A DNA stretch of 64,000 nucleotides from Coniella vitis (GCA_011317545.1 WUJK01000006.1:372001-436000); one strand, 5' to 3'; shown: positions 35,368 to 46,412, numbered from the stretch's first letter. Notes: generated from the sequence alone by a model not told the origin. Numbers and translations: made by a program.

Positions 35368-38300
35368 TTAAAACTCCTCAATCGCACAATTTGGGTGTAG
35401 AACATAGACAATGTTATCCGACTGCTGCGATGCGGAAGTCTCGCCTGTCTCATCATTGTCAAGGGTCATGCCTTGACCGCGGATCGCCATGAGAATGTTG
35501 TCCTAGAAGCGGGGGCCAGCAATATTAGCAAACCACAGTTGTTTCCAACCAGTGCACAAGAACAAGCGGATCTGGAATATGGAATCTTCTCACCTTGACC
35601 ATCTTCTTGAGCACCATCTTTGCAATGGCATGCTCCTTGTGGTAGTCCTCTTCGCCCTGTAGTTCGTCCTCCTTTTGCTCCAAGTACGACTGGATCAACG
35701 CTTCACCATCAATACCCTCGCCAGTACCGGCCTCATCGCTGGCGACGCGGGTCACAATCGCGTTGACCATACTAATATATTTGTCGTACGAAATGGTCTG
35801 CTTGTTACGGCGGCTTGAACCAGCATCTGCCATCTCCGTGTCCTCGCGATTCTCGTCCATTGGCTCGTCGCCATCCTGATCGCCGCTGACTCCTGCCGCC
35901 TCCGATGCAGCACGTCTGAGCGTCTCGCCGTCCTCTGCAGGTAGCTCGTCGTCCTCGTCGACTTCAATATCATCGTGTTCTACAGAGATGATACTTTGTC
36001 GCAGCAGGTTGAATGCTTCGTTAACCATGTCTGGTGTGATCTCCTCGACGCAATTGGCCTTGGCAATCGCCTCGCTGAGACGAATCATACTTTCCAATTG
36101 ACGCACAGTAATGCGGTAGCTGTTTTTGCCTGCGCCGCCCTGGGAGTCATCAGCCCGCAGCTCGCGATACCTCTCCACAAGGACCTCCCTGGCTTCATCC
36201 GTGAATTCTGGGCAGAAAGTCCGCGCGAATCGGATGTAGCGCTGAAGCTGCTCAGTGCTGAACTCGGGCTCGATGGCAGCATCACGAAGCTGGTGAATAC
36301 CGACAATGTGCTCAGCCAGGTGACGGTCAACCTGTTCGTTGCATTCGTCAAGAATGACAAAGAAGAGGTCGAAACGGGACATGATGGGTGCCGACATGTT
36401 GATGTTGGCGCGGAGTGTTGTTTTGCGATTGTATCGTCCACCCACAGGGTTTGCAGCCGCCAGAATGGATGTACGCGCGTTCAGGGTGGCTTGAATACCG
36501 GCCTTTGCGATAGAGATGGTTTGCTGTTCCATGGCTTCGTGAATGGCCACCTGATCTGCAACATCCATCTTGTCGAACTCATCAATTGCGCAAATTCCAT
36601 TGTCTGCCAGCATGAGCGCACCAGCTTCGATGGTAAACTCGCCAGTTTCCTCGTCCTTGACTACAGCTGCAGTCAAACCGGCAGCAGAAGATGCCTTACC
36701 GCTAGTGTACACAGCGCGAGGTGCGAAAGAGCAGACATACTTGAGGAACTGGGACTTTGAAGTCGAGGGGTCGCCAACAATGCAGATGTTGATATCACCT
36801 CTCAATTGCATACCCTCAGGTGTTGACTTGTGCACTCCAGACATGAGCTGCAGCAGTAGACCCTTCTTGACAACTTCATGTCCGTACACCATCGGCGCTA
36901 AAGAGTTGACCAGTCGTGAGTAGATGTGGTCACTGTGCACCATCTTCCTGAGATCCTCAATTTCCGAGGGCCCAAATGAGCCAAGAACAGCATCTTGCGC
37001 TTGTTGGGGGTTCTCAGGGCTTGCTGAGGTGAGAGAAGTGATGACATCTCCGATACCGCTGCCCATATTTGTCGTGTCTGGCAAACCCATGCAGGCCAAG
37101 AAAGCTAGCCTGTAGGTGAGATCGCGCACACCGAGAGCCTTGAGTCCACTGATTCCGCTGCCGCCAGCATCGGCGCCGCGAGGAGCGTTGCGGTCGTCTC
37201 GGGAAGATTGCACATGTTGACCTGGGAGACCTAGCTGGCTCACATCAGGCACAACAATCAGCGCACCCGTGAAGATGCACTTTTCTCCAGCCTTGGCCCG
37301 GTCTACAATCTCTCCACGCAGAATGACGTCCATGGTGCGAGGCATGCTACCGGTTGGAATTTCAGAGCTGTTCTCTTGGATGCGCACCTTTTGCCAGTCG
37401 ACAAAGGTGCTCTGGCGAATGTCGAGCTGCCATGCCTGGCGATTGTTGCAGGTCCGGTTAGGGCATTGGGTAGGTTCAGTGTAGCGGAAGGTCTGTTCGA
37501 CGTTGGGCACAACAGCACGGCACGCCTCACACACAAAGGTCGCCACCGACAATTCGGGGCGCACTTCCGACGTTCTTGTGACTGTGCCAGAAATGGACAG
37601 AAGCTGGCCAATATTTCCGGCTCGGAGACTGCGAACTCGAGAAACTAAAGGCATGTTGTAGAAGGCAATAGCAAAGACCTTGTCTGTTTGCTGATTCACG
37701 GTCTTGAATCCAGGGCCAGACTGGCTTTGCGAGCCAACATTGCTGGCGCCAGATGTTGTCATGGTACTCGAAGCCGTTGGTTGCTTGTGCTCGCGGAAAT
37801 AGGCTGGCTCGTACTTGGCAATCATATTGTGTAGGGCGGAGGTCAAGTAGGGCAGGAAGCGGTAGTATTGATCTACTATACCGTCCGCCAGGGTACCATC
37901 TGTCCATGATTGGAGGTGCTTGAAGTCGACGTACAGGGTGGACATGGTAAAGATCCGCATGCCGTGGATCTGAGCGACGTAGACCTTGTCGGTGGTGAAG
38001 GCGCTCGAGGTTGGCGCGCCAGAAGAGCTTGGATCCTCTGTGTAGCTAGAGTGAAGAACCAAAAACGTCAGCACTCCGGGGAGTCTCAACATAGATGCAA
38101 GGGTCAGCATTGTACCCTTCAATAAAGTCCTCGAAGTGCTTCTGGACGAGTACACCAAGCTTGTCTTCGACTCTTGGAATATTTTGGGAGTCTGCGGGAC
38201 GTCTGTTGGGGACCTGGTCATCCTCAAAACCCTCATTATGCTCGTCGTCGCTTGCGGCGCCCAAGCTTTCTGAAGGCGGCCCACGAGGCCTGCCGATGGC

Positions 38301-38402
38301 CGAGGAGCTGGGAGGTTGTCCGCGTCGTGACCTGGCGTTTCTCGAGAGGCCGTCCGACATTGGGAAGCCCGCGTCGCTAGAGAGTGCTGCTGGTGTGGCC
38401 AT
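35368..38402 (-). CDS. MCM6: MCM6 replicative helicase subunit
   Basis: A subunit of the MCM2-7 ring that unwinds DNA at replication origins and forks. Exons on the minus strand: 38402-38116, 38045-35594 and 35502-35368; 957 residues. The first join (GAAGG|GTACAA...CTCTAG|C) restores FEDFIEGYTEDPSSSG, and the last exon supplies the family end IVYVLHPNCAIEEF. Features: an N-terminal A domain with TLYVDFKHL typical of MCM6; a four-Cys zinc finger (C-X2-C...C-X4-C, about residues 267-294); Walker A GDPSTSKSQFLKY near 515; Walker B ICAIDEFDKM near 580; arginine finger SRFDLFF near 650; and an acidic insert near 800. The promoter has MBF-type sites, listed separately. Confidence 0.97.
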
Positions 38403-38586
38403 GCTGGGTATGGCAGCTGGGTATCAAAATCGGGTACGGAATCAAAGAGAAGGTAGGGAACGAAGACGGCGAATCGTCGAAGGTCGAGACGGTATTGTTG
38501 GGTTGCGCCAAGTAAGTTTGGATGCGCAACAGTCTACCGCGGTGGATGTGGGGGGACGCCACTTCTTTTTTTGGTACTTTGAGCAA

Positions 38587-38604
38587 GACGCGAATTTTCG
38601 CGTC
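38587..38604. promoter_or_regulatory. Inverted GACGCGA-N4-TCGCGTC in MCM6 promoter
   Basis: Perfect 7-bp arms around ATTT, about 185 bp upstream of the MCM6 ATG. Each arm holds ACGCGA, the core bound by MBF/E2F-type G1/S factors. Binding is inferred. Confidence 0.6.
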
Positions 38605-38657
38605 GTCTTTTGAATGGTTGCATGACGCTAAACTATATTAGGAAATTTGTTTTGGTT

Positions 38658-38663
38658 ACGCGT
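38658..38663. promoter_or_regulatory. ACGCGT (MCB-type) site upstream of MCM6
   Basis: A consensus MluI cell-cycle box about 256 bp upstream of the MCM6 start, in the gap between MCM6 and RNH203. This is a sequence match only. Confidence 0.5.
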
Positions 38664-38854
38664 AACAGACGCTCCTCCTACGTCTTATACATCGTATTTT
38701 GTACATACATGAGCTCGTGCACTGAAGCGCGGCTTGGGGCCAGTTTTTCATCTTTTTTTGTAACAAGTTGTTCAAGATGATTGAGCAATGGGGCTTGCCA
38801 AACGGTATTTAACAGACGATACTTTTTTTTTCAAGATTCTGTTCCACGCCATGA

Positions 38855-39450
38855 CTAAGATTTTTCTTCATACGAATGAATCTGGTAAGACTTCCACATC
38901 AGCAGGTAAACGGATCGAGTATCCCATAAAGCACTTGCGTACCTGTGCTGCCATATCTATCCATTCATCCACTGCTCTGAGGTATGGATCTGAGGAGATG
39001 TCGGCCATCGACTCATGGCCCCAGATAACAGCTTCATTGAACTCAGCCTTCGTCTCGAGTGCGCCAAGGGGTAACTCTTCATCCTCGGCATCCACGTTTG
39101 GAGCTTCTGTTTCAGATCGCTTCGAAGGTTGTGGCTTTTGTGGTCGCTGCTTTTCCACAATCACCCCGCGGTAGCCCCTGGGCACTTTCAAAGCCTTTCC
39201 ATGGAGTTCTCTGCCCCTAAAATGGGCAGTCTTCTTGCCATCTACCGAAAGTGAAAGGAATTAGACACGGTAGTAATTTATCACACGAAACAGGAAGATT
39301 GACTCTACCTGGATCTGTTTGAGGCGCCCAGTATGCTGCTGCTGCTGCGCCCACTGGACCATCGTGGTGCACTCGACACGGCAACAGATGGGCAGTCACC
39401 TTGGCCACAGAACCAGGTGCGTGATTGACGGCCAACATTGGCTGCTCCAT
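38855..39450 (-). CDS. RNH203: Ribonuclease H2 subunit C
   Basis: A non-catalytic subunit of RNase H2, which removes ribonucleotides from DNA and RNA:DNA hybrids. Three exons on the minus strand: 39450-39309, 39241-38943 and 38881-38855; 155 residues. The blocks HLLPCRVHHDGPV and HFRGRELHGKALKVPRGYRG are diagnostic, the second being rebuilt across the first intron. The last 27-nt exon gives IHSYEEKS and replaces an unrelated read-through tail. The start is MEQPMLAVNHAPG. It lies directly upstream of MCM6 on the same strand and has its own ACGCGT site at 39553-39558. Confidence 0.9.
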
Positions 39451-39552
39451 TGCTGTGTATGTGTTGCAAATTTGCGTAGGTCCTGTCAAGCGTACTATGT
39501 ACTAGCCGCGCGCTGGCAGGCTCGACGCGCGGAGAACCACAAGTACTGGGCA

Positions 39553-39558
39553 ACGCGT
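39553..39558. promoter_or_regulatory. ACGCGT (MCB-type) site upstream of RNH203
   Basis: A consensus match 103 bp upstream of the RNH203 start codon. This is a sequence match only. Confidence 0.5.
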
Positions 39559-40464
39559 AAACGGAGTGCTTGATAAGCACAACCCTTATCGTGGCTCGTC
39601 TGCTTGGCAGGGTTATAAGGCGCTGGTGCCCCGCTTCAGGATGCAGGTATCTACTATGTATCTGAGGTACATGTGCTTCGTGGCTTGTACACATGGCTGC
39701 GTACCATAGTACCAACATTAGAAGGTGGATGAAACAAGCTGACCAGCGCAACAACAAACCTCGAACCTGCAAGGCCCATGAAACATACTATGTAGTGTTG
39801 AAGAGACAGAGTCATAGTACTTTGTAGTACCCTACTATGCTACTGCCGTAACACCACCTTTGAACAAGGGTTTATTATAAAGGGTATCTCTGCAGAAACC
39901 CATACATCCGATTGTCGCAGACCCTTCGGCCTCGGAACACCAGCACCTCCGAGTCTATCCATAAAAGGCACATATATCCTGGTTAGGTGGTATTCCTACT
40001 ATGCAGCAAAGGGGCTTTATCAAGTCATTGACGTCACCAATCAACGCCCAGATCGAACAGCTATCCTGCACAGATGTATATCGGACGCTGGCAGAAAGCA
40101 TCAGCCTGTATGTGAAAAGATTTTCCTAATCAATAATGTGCCTTATATTATTATGTAGGAAAGCAAAGGATCAGTTTGGAGGAGCACTGTTGCTATACGG
40201 TATGGAAACAGGACAATGCGATTACCTAGATGTGTGCATTCCTTTTAGCTCGAGAAAAGACATGGGATTCCTGCCAAGCCGATCCATGATTGTCTGGGGA
40301 TTGGGGCCTCTGGAGAGAACTTGAGCCCGGATCCGATCGAAGTACGGACAGTTGTGAGACAGTACTAGTACCCTTTCGATGCAAGGATTTCAGGACCCTG
40401 GCCCAGCCTTTGACTGCAGGGCCCCCCACCTTAGCTGCAGCCTTGACAGAAGACGCAAGGAGGA

Positions 40465-40925
40465 TTACTATGTATAGAACGTACTGAACGTACTATGCTC
40501 GTGCGTACTATGTACTATGTAGCTTTTTCGCTTGTCCTATGTAGTTTTTTTTAGTAGTTTTTATTCTTTTTTTTTTCTTTCGCGCATACGTTGGCAAAAT
40601 CAATAAGCGTTTGGACGAGCATATAGTGCCTCTGGCCATTGTTTGTGGCTATGACTTCTATTCTCTTCCTTGATGCTTTTCCATGCTAGGGCAGGCTGCT
40701 GGCAATTTCATACTTGCACTGGCAGGCGCAGCTCCACGGGCCGCCTGCTCTTTGATATTTTTCTTTGGGAGGAAACGCCAAGGGATCTGTGCTCAGGGGT
40801 AGCTCGTTAGACTAGCCAGGCCGCTGCCGCCATGGCTACCTCAAGCCCAGAATGCCGGGAACCGCCAACCGATTACATAGTACAGTACTATGTATGTACT
40901 GTGGATACATAGTACATGGTGCTAT
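40465..40925. repeat. Cluster of TACTATGTA/TACATAGTA palindromic motifs
   Basis: Two dense groups: 40465-40522 with several ACTATGTA and GTACTATG copies in a row, and 40877-40925 with ACATAGTACAGTACTATGTA, itself a near-perfect palindrome, plus another copy just after it. Confidence 0.75.
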
Positions 40926-41291
40926 AGAATAGGAGCAAGTCGCAGTCGTGAATCCATGCAACGTAATACTTCGTTAGTGGCATTCTCAAAACTATGAAGA
41001 GGGGCAGCCGGCGGGGGGTCTGTTCCCTCTCGAGCGCTTGTTGCGGGAGCCCTGTCGCATTCTATGAGGTCAATGACACAAAGAGGTTCAAGAGTCTCTT
41101 CTCATGTGGATTTAGTCTTGGTTGCGCCGTTCGTTTCTCTTGTCGGTTGCTCCTTCACAAATTCCTCTTGATGTGACAAGGTTCCTCACTGGCATTTGGT
41201 CTGTTTATCTCTTTATTATCCTCGGCCTTCCCAGTCTTTGACCTGTCGCAAACACCACTGGTCCGAACACGCCCATCCTCCATCATCCGCC

Positions 41292-42890
41292 ATGTCATTT
41301 TTACCAGACCTTGTCGCGCGACCAGCCGGTCAATGGCTTGAATCAGCCCGCGGCACCGTGGGAGGCATCACCTGGGGGCCGAGTCTCAAGGCTGCTAGAT
41401 GGGCTGTTCATTCTCTCTTCAGCAATATCGAGATTGGCACCTTGATTGTTCTGGATGAAGTCAACGGGACCAGCAACATTTACAGCGGGACCCCGGCCGT
41501 GGGGCATGCACAAGAAAAAGCGACAAATGGTACAGAGAGGCTCACCAGTCCTCCACGCGTGGAGTTGGTGGTTAAGAAAAGCGCCTTCTGGATGCGCCTC
41601 GTTCTGTTCGCAGATATGGGTTTCGCAGAGTCATATATGCTGGGCGAGGTTGAGTGCAACGACTTGACCGCTTTCTTTCAGGTACAGATTTTACTTGTTG
41701 CTGGACTGCCGAGTCTCAATCATGTTGCTGATTCATTTGTCGCATATGTAGCTCTTCATCGCAAATCGAGACCAGCTGGGCAACGGCACGACCATAATGT
41801 CGACCGTCTCAAGCTTGGCTTCCACATTAGCACGAAAGACCAACACCCTGTCCAACGCTCTGCTCAACATATCGGCCCATTATGACATCAGTAACGAGAT
41901 GTTTGCCGCATTCCTTTCAACAGACATGACATATTCATGTCCGATTTGGAAGCGCAGTAATCCCGGCGATCCTGAGGAGACGCTGGAAGAGGCACAGCGA
42001 AGGAAATTGCAAACGTTCATTGACGAAGCGCACATCAAGTCCACTGACCACGTGCTGGAGATCGGTACAGGCTGGGGCTCCTTTGCGATGTTAGCCGTTC
42101 AGACAACAGGTTGCAGAGTCACCAGTCTCACGCTGTCAAAAGAACAAAAGGTCCTGGCAGAAGAAAGAATAGCAGAGGCTGGGCTCAGTGACCGGATTGA
42201 AGTGTTGCTTATGGATTATCGAGCTCTGCCTGTGCCTCAACAACCTTATGACAAGGTCGTCTCCATCGAAATGCTGGAAGCAGTTGGGAAAGAGTATCTG
42301 AGCACCTACTTTGCTTGCATTGACCGGCTTCTGAAGAAGGATGGTGGCATTGCGGTTTTCCAGTGCATTACCATGCCAGAGGGACGCTACGAAGCGTACT
42401 CCAAGACGGAAGAGTGAGTGACCATTTCTCACGTCGTTGTAGGAATAATCGCTAATGTCCGGCACAGTTTTATCAACCACTACATCTTTCCTGGCGGTCA
42501 TCTTCCCGCCATCACTCAGTTGCTCAATCACATTAGCACCGAGTCGCAAGGAACGCTGATCGTCGAACGCGTGCAGAATATCGGCGGACACTATGCCAAA
42601 ACTCTGAGATTATGGCGGGAGGCTTTCCTGGACAAGTTTGAAAGTGATATCAAACCTGCACTGATCGAGAAGCGGGGCAAAATGAGAGACGAAGAAATTG
42701 CAGTATTTCGGAGGAAATGGGAGGTAAGGAAATCCCTCAAGAATGGCCGCTGATGTTTCGCTGACACTTGAACTCCCAGTACTACTTCACATACTGCGAA
42801 GCCGGCTTCCTCAGCAAAACCCTCGGAGATGTCATCATCACGGTGGGTCGGGAAGGTTGCGCGGAATTGATGGACGGCATTCCCACATAA
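41292..42890 (+). CDS. Cyclopropane-fatty-acyl-phospholipid synthase-type methyltransferase
   Basis: A SAM-dependent methyltransferase of the CFA synthase family, which acts on unsaturated acyl chains of membrane lipids. Exons: 41292-41681, 41752-42413, 42468-42723 and 42780-42890; 472 residues. Visible are the pre-domain with FADMGFAESYMLGE and NISAHYDISNEMFAAFLSTDMTYSC, SAM motif I VLEIGTGWGSFA (about 231-242), the SIEMLEAVG stretch, and the C-terminal FINHYIFPGGHLP and YCEAGFLSKTLGD blocks. It lacks the N-terminal paired membrane segments of sphingolipid C9-methyltransferases, so I favour a CFA-type substrate; the actual product is not known. Four exons in host style argue against a recent bacterial transfer. 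It is convergent with REX4. Confidence 0.9.
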
Positions 42891-43055
42891 GAACCCGCTC
42901 AAGGACACTCTTATCATGTGCATTTCCTCAAAATCTGGACTTTAGCACGTCGACGTGCTCGTGGTTTTTGTTCGGTACAGTGACACGAAAGTCTCGCTGG
43001 CGAGACGTTGCAGTGGGATGGGCAAGGATCAAGCCTAGCTAGACCTCTAATAATC

Positions 43056-44087
43056 CTAATTCCGCCGCTTCTTGTTTGTCTTCTTCTTTTTCGTCTGGCC
43101 TTTGACCTTTGGTTGTTCTGTTCTTGGGATTGGCTCGGGATATCGGGCCGCATGCTCGATATCGAACGCTGGCTTGTATTTTCGGAAGAGTAACATGGCG
43201 ACTCTAGCATCTTCAAGACTCGAGTGTTGGCCAGTCTGGATTTCGATCCCCAGGATTTCCCTGGCCAAGACCCTCAAAGCAGGTTTGGGGCCGTGACCGT
43301 ATTTTTTGAATCCTGAAAATTTTGCTGTATCACGGATATCCTTCCTTGGGTGATCAAGTTTTAGCGCTTCCAAGTCATGACGAATATCGTGGCCGACAAT
43401 TATTCGTCCCTCAAACAGCTCTGCAACTTGAGCTTGCACCTCTTCGAAATCCCGAGCCATGGCCATGTGTTTGGGCGCAATGCCGCTTATTCTCGTTCTC
43501 CAGTCAGTCACACGTTCCTTGGGTCTTACATAGGAATCGTAGACTTGGCGACCGTAAAAGTCAGCAATGCTAACTCTTGCCAATGCATGCTCATAGCCCC
43601 CGTCTCCAACCCCAACCATCTCGCAATCAACAGCAATGTACTTTCCGAGCTGGAGATTGCTGGCAAGTCCCTCGTTGGGCTTGGATGCCGCGGCAGTGAG
43701 CAACGAGTTGTTCTTGACTCCTAGTCCGTACGCCTCTGAAATTGCCTCTGGCGAGATGCCATGGTCCTCTGCCAATAATGCCAAAGTAGCCGATGCGCCG
43801 GGCTTGCTGTTCTGCGATTGCGCTCCGCCCATGGATAATGATGATGGCTTCCGCGTGAATTTGGCGGAAGCGACGGCAGCGGTAGCAGCAGTAGAAGGCT
43901 TGTGGGGTTGCAAAGACTGCTTGGAAGTGAGCTTTGCCTTCTTTCTAGGCGCAGAGACTGTTCTGGCTGGGCTGTCGCCGTTGTCGTTGTGGTCGTCTGA
44001 TTTTCTCTTGCGCACTTGTGTCCCGTTTGACTCTTGCTGGATCCTGGCCTGCAGCTTTTTCCAATTCGATGAGAGCCCCGGAGCCAT
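43056..44087 (-). CDS. REX4: RNA exonuclease 4 (DEDDh 3'-5' exonuclease)
   Basis: A nuclear/nucleolar exonuclease implicated in pre-rRNA processing (ITS1 region) in yeast. Single exon, 343 residues. The N-terminal 140 residues are basic and disordered, with a nuclear-signal-like RKRKSDD. The exonuclease domain begins at YIAVDCEMVGVGDGG (Exo I, Asp and Glu, about residue 150). It continues with GRIIVGHDIRHDLEAL (Exo II) and ends with TGQHSSLEDARVAMLL (Exo III, His and Asp, about 290). All four acidic ligands and the His are present. The C terminus is a Lys-rich tail. It is divergent from ESA1. Confidence 0.94.
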   Translation of the reverse strand: MAPGLSSNWKKLQARIQQESNGTQVRKRKSDDHNDNGDSPARTVSAPRKKAKLTSKQSLQPHKPSTAATAAVASAKFTRKPSSLSMGGAQSQNSKPGASATLALLAEDHGISPEAISEAYGLGVKNNSLLTAAASKPNEGLASNLQLGKYIAVDCEMVGVGDGGYEHALARVSIADFYGRQVYDSYVRPKERVTDWRTRISGIAPKHMAMARDFEEVQAQVAELFEGRIIVGHDIRHDLEALKLDHPRKDIRDTAKFSGFKKYGHGPKPALRVLAREILGIEIQTGQHSSLEDARVAMLLFRKYKPAFDIEHAARYPEPIPRTEQPKVKGQTKKKKTNKKRRN

Positions 44088-44565
44088 GACAGCTTGCGGT
44101 AACTCGAGATGATCAATGAATGATACAATATGTACTTTGTATCATGGCGATAAACTAGGGGCGCTGTAACGAGGACCGAGAACCCAGTCAGTCCCTGAAA
44201 GTACCAAGCTGAGAGATCTGAGATGAAATTTGCCGAAGAAATTGTTGGCTCTCTCCTAATAGACAAGGGCGTCTGAGCGGCTGATAGTCTTATGAAGTCA
44301 CCTAACACCAGGAAATGATATTGATAAATGGATGGCGGTTGTTAGCAGAAGATCGTACATAGTAAAGTTTTGGCTTGGGCCACTGTCACATGGGTGGCGC
44401 CTCCCAGTCGGGCTCAATGGTGGGGCTTCAAGGCTAAGATAAGGCGCGATAACGCCCCCCGAATCTTTTGGGACCTTCCGTCGCGCGCTGACGCGCATCA
44501 AACTGCCGTCGATCGCAACAACAACAATTTCATCAAGACTTTCACCCCTCCATTGGTCTTCCATC
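44088..44565. other. Divergent promoter region REX4 / ESA1
   Basis: A shared upstream region of 478 bp with a GTACATAGTAAAG copy near 44354. No gene is present. Confidence 0.45.
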
Positions 44566-46062
44566 ATGAGTCCAGGCGCAACCGGCGGCGAGCCTTCTGT
44601 GGGAGGCGGTGGATACCGCAAAAAGGGCAAGGCGACGGCCGACACGATTATTATCGGCTGCATCGCCATGGTTGAAAAGGAAGGCCAGCCACGACGAGCA
44701 GAAATCCTAGGCATCCGAGATACAAAGAGCGGTCGTCAATATTATTGCAACTTCGACAACTTCAACAAGCGGTTAGACGAATGGGTGCCTCTTTCGCGGA
44801 TCGATTTCGAGCACGATGTAGAGTGGCCGAACCCGGACAAGGACAAACCAAAGGATGGCAAGACGAAAAAGGGCGCGAACACACCAGCGAAGAAAAGTGT
44901 ACCGGGCAAGAGACCACAGAAACGACCACCTCCCAAGCGTGAACAGTCCATTACATCCGAGGCACAAACGCCGCACCCATGGACCGAGTTTGTCGAGTCA
45001 CAGACGCAAAAGGGTACTCCTACTGGGGATGAGGCTCTTACACCTGGCCAGGAGGGCGCGCCGACCCCGGCAGCGGTGGATGAAGTTGATTTGCTGGGTG
45101 GGGGTGATGAGACGCCCAAGACGGACACCTTCAGCAGGGAGCAAGAAATTGAGAAACTGCGTACATCGGGTTCCATGACCCAGAATCCAGCCGAAATTGC
45201 TCGCATCAGAAACATCTCGACGGTGCAGTTCGGTAAATACGACCTATTCCCCTGGTACTTCTCGCCATACCCAGAAGAATTTAGCCAGGAGGATGTGGTG
45301 TACATTTGTGAGTTTTGCCTGAGCTATTACGGCAATCTCAAGAGCTTTACAAGACATCGCCAAAAGTGTACATTGCAACACCCACCCGGGAACGAGATAT
45401 ATCGAGATGACCACATATCATTCTACGAAATCGATGGGCGAAGACAGCGCACTTGGTGCCGAAACTTGTGTTTGATATCAAAAATGTTTCTCGACCACAA
45501 GACTCTCTACTACGACGTCGATCCTTTCCTATTCTACGTCATGACATGCCGCGACGACAAAGGATGTCATCTCCTGGGATACTTTTCGAAGGAGAAAGAG
45601 TGCGCAGACAATTACAATGTCGCTTGTATCTTGACGCTTCCTCAGTATCAACGCAAAGGCTACGGTCGACTTCTCATCCAATTCTCATACGAACTGTCCA
45701 AGATTGAGGGTAAGCTCGGATCGCCCGAGAAGCCCTTGTCTGATCTTGGTCTCTTGAGTTACCGACAATACTGGATTGAGAATATTGTGGATTTACTTCT
45801 GGAGTATCATGATAAGGACGACAGGTGTAGCCTGGACACCATCGCTTCCAAGCTGGCCATGACAACCCAGGACGTTGAGCACACACTACAAGCGTACAAG
45901 ATGCAGATATACCACAAGTCGGAGCACAAGATCATCATACCAAACAGCCAGCTCGAAGCACATGAGAAGAGAAAGAAGAAGCTTCGGCGCATTATCGATC
46001 CAGATCGCATCCAGTGGAAACCCCCTGTCTTCACGGCGTCCAACCGAACATGGGGCTGGTAG
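44566..46062 (+). CDS. ESA1: MYST histone acetyltransferase Esa1 (NuA4 catalytic subunit)
   Basis: Acetylates histone H4 and H2A as the catalytic subunit of NuA4. Single exon, 498 residues. The N-terminal chromo-barrel is visible (YYCNFDNFNKRLDEWVPLSR), then a Lys/Pro-rich linker, then the MYST domain. That domain has a C2HC zinc finger (CEFC near residue 248, followed by RHRQKC), catalytic Cys354 in NVACILTLP, the acetyl-CoA loop QRKGYGRLLI near 362, and catalytic Glu388 in GSPEKPLSDLG. The stretch SPYPEEFSQEDVVYICEFCL is the Esa1/Tip60 type rather than Sas2 or Sas3. The start is the only ATG that keeps the full chromo-barrel. It lies 350 bp upstream of a same-strand aminotransferase. Confidence 0.97.
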   Translation: MSPGATGGEPSVGGGGYRKKGKATADTIIIGCIAMVEKEGQPRRAEILGIRDTKSGRQYYCNFDNFNKRLDEWVPLSRIDFEHDVEWPNPDKDKPKDGKTKKGANTPAKKSVPGKRPQKRPPPKREQSITSEAQTPHPWTEFVESQTQKGTPTGDEALTPGQEGAPTPAAVDEVDLLGGGDETPKTDTFSREQEIEKLRTSGSMTQNPAEIARIRNISTVQFGKYDLFPWYFSPYPEEFSQEDVVYICEFCLSYYGNLKSFTRHRQKCTLQHPPGNEIYRDDHISFYEIDGRRQRTWCRNLCLISKMFLDHKTLYYDVDPFLFYVMTCRDDKGCHLLGYFSKEKECADNYNVACILTLPQYQRKGYGRLLIQFSYELSKIEGKLGSPEKPLSDLGLLSYRQYWIENIVDLLLEYHDKDDRCSLDTIASKLAMTTQDVEHTLQAYKMQIYHKSEHKIIIPNSQLEAHEKRKKKLRRIIDPDRIQWKPPVFTASNRTWGW

Positions 46063-46412
46063 AGAAGGCCAGGGTGTAGTGGAAGGGCGCAAGGACTGTT
46101 GTACCGTTTAGAATTAGCAATGATACCCAATCTACGAGCAGTGATATCTTCTTGAGATGATGTGTCTTGCGTGAAACGAGGCATCTCCTCAAGACTTACT
46201 ACGGTGGTGCGTCTTCGAGGGCGAAGCGTGACCGGAGGCCAAGTGCAGCGGGCCAGGCCGGCTCCATATCCGGCAGTCGCAACCTACCCGCAGCGACCGC
46301 TCATTCGGCTGAAGTACAAGTCATTAGGTACCAAGGCAGTTACTTTCGCTTCCGACAACTGCTCAAAATCAAACAGACCCTCAGCTATTTTGAGCACGCA
46401 ACTCGCTCATAT
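46063..46412. other. Gap between ESA1 and aminotransferase
   Basis: 3' region of ESA1 and leader of the next gene. The aminotransferase frame stays open back to 46167, but the upstream part has no recognisable sequence. Confidence 0.45.

Larger units (their letters stand above)
39451..41291. other. Long motif-dense intergenic gap
   Basis: 1.8 kb with no supportable gene. It is the densest stretch for TACTATGTA/TACATAGTA-type motifs (about 39491, 39653, 39785, 39812-39840, 40465-40522 and 40877-40925). It also holds T-rich runs near 40545-40578. Confidence 0.6.

Noticed and set aside
35975..36760. 261-codon plus-strand frame
   Set aside because: Antisense to the MCM6 AAA+ domain; a shadow of codon bias.
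41292..42890. Recent bacterial horizontal transfer of the CFA-type gene
   Set aside because: Four exons with host-type splice sites and no flanking mobile element; an old acquisition or ancestral gene fits better.
46167..46412. Upstream extension of the aminotransferase frame
   Set aside because: Open by chance: 82 extra residues without conserved sequence before a good targeting-type start at 46413.
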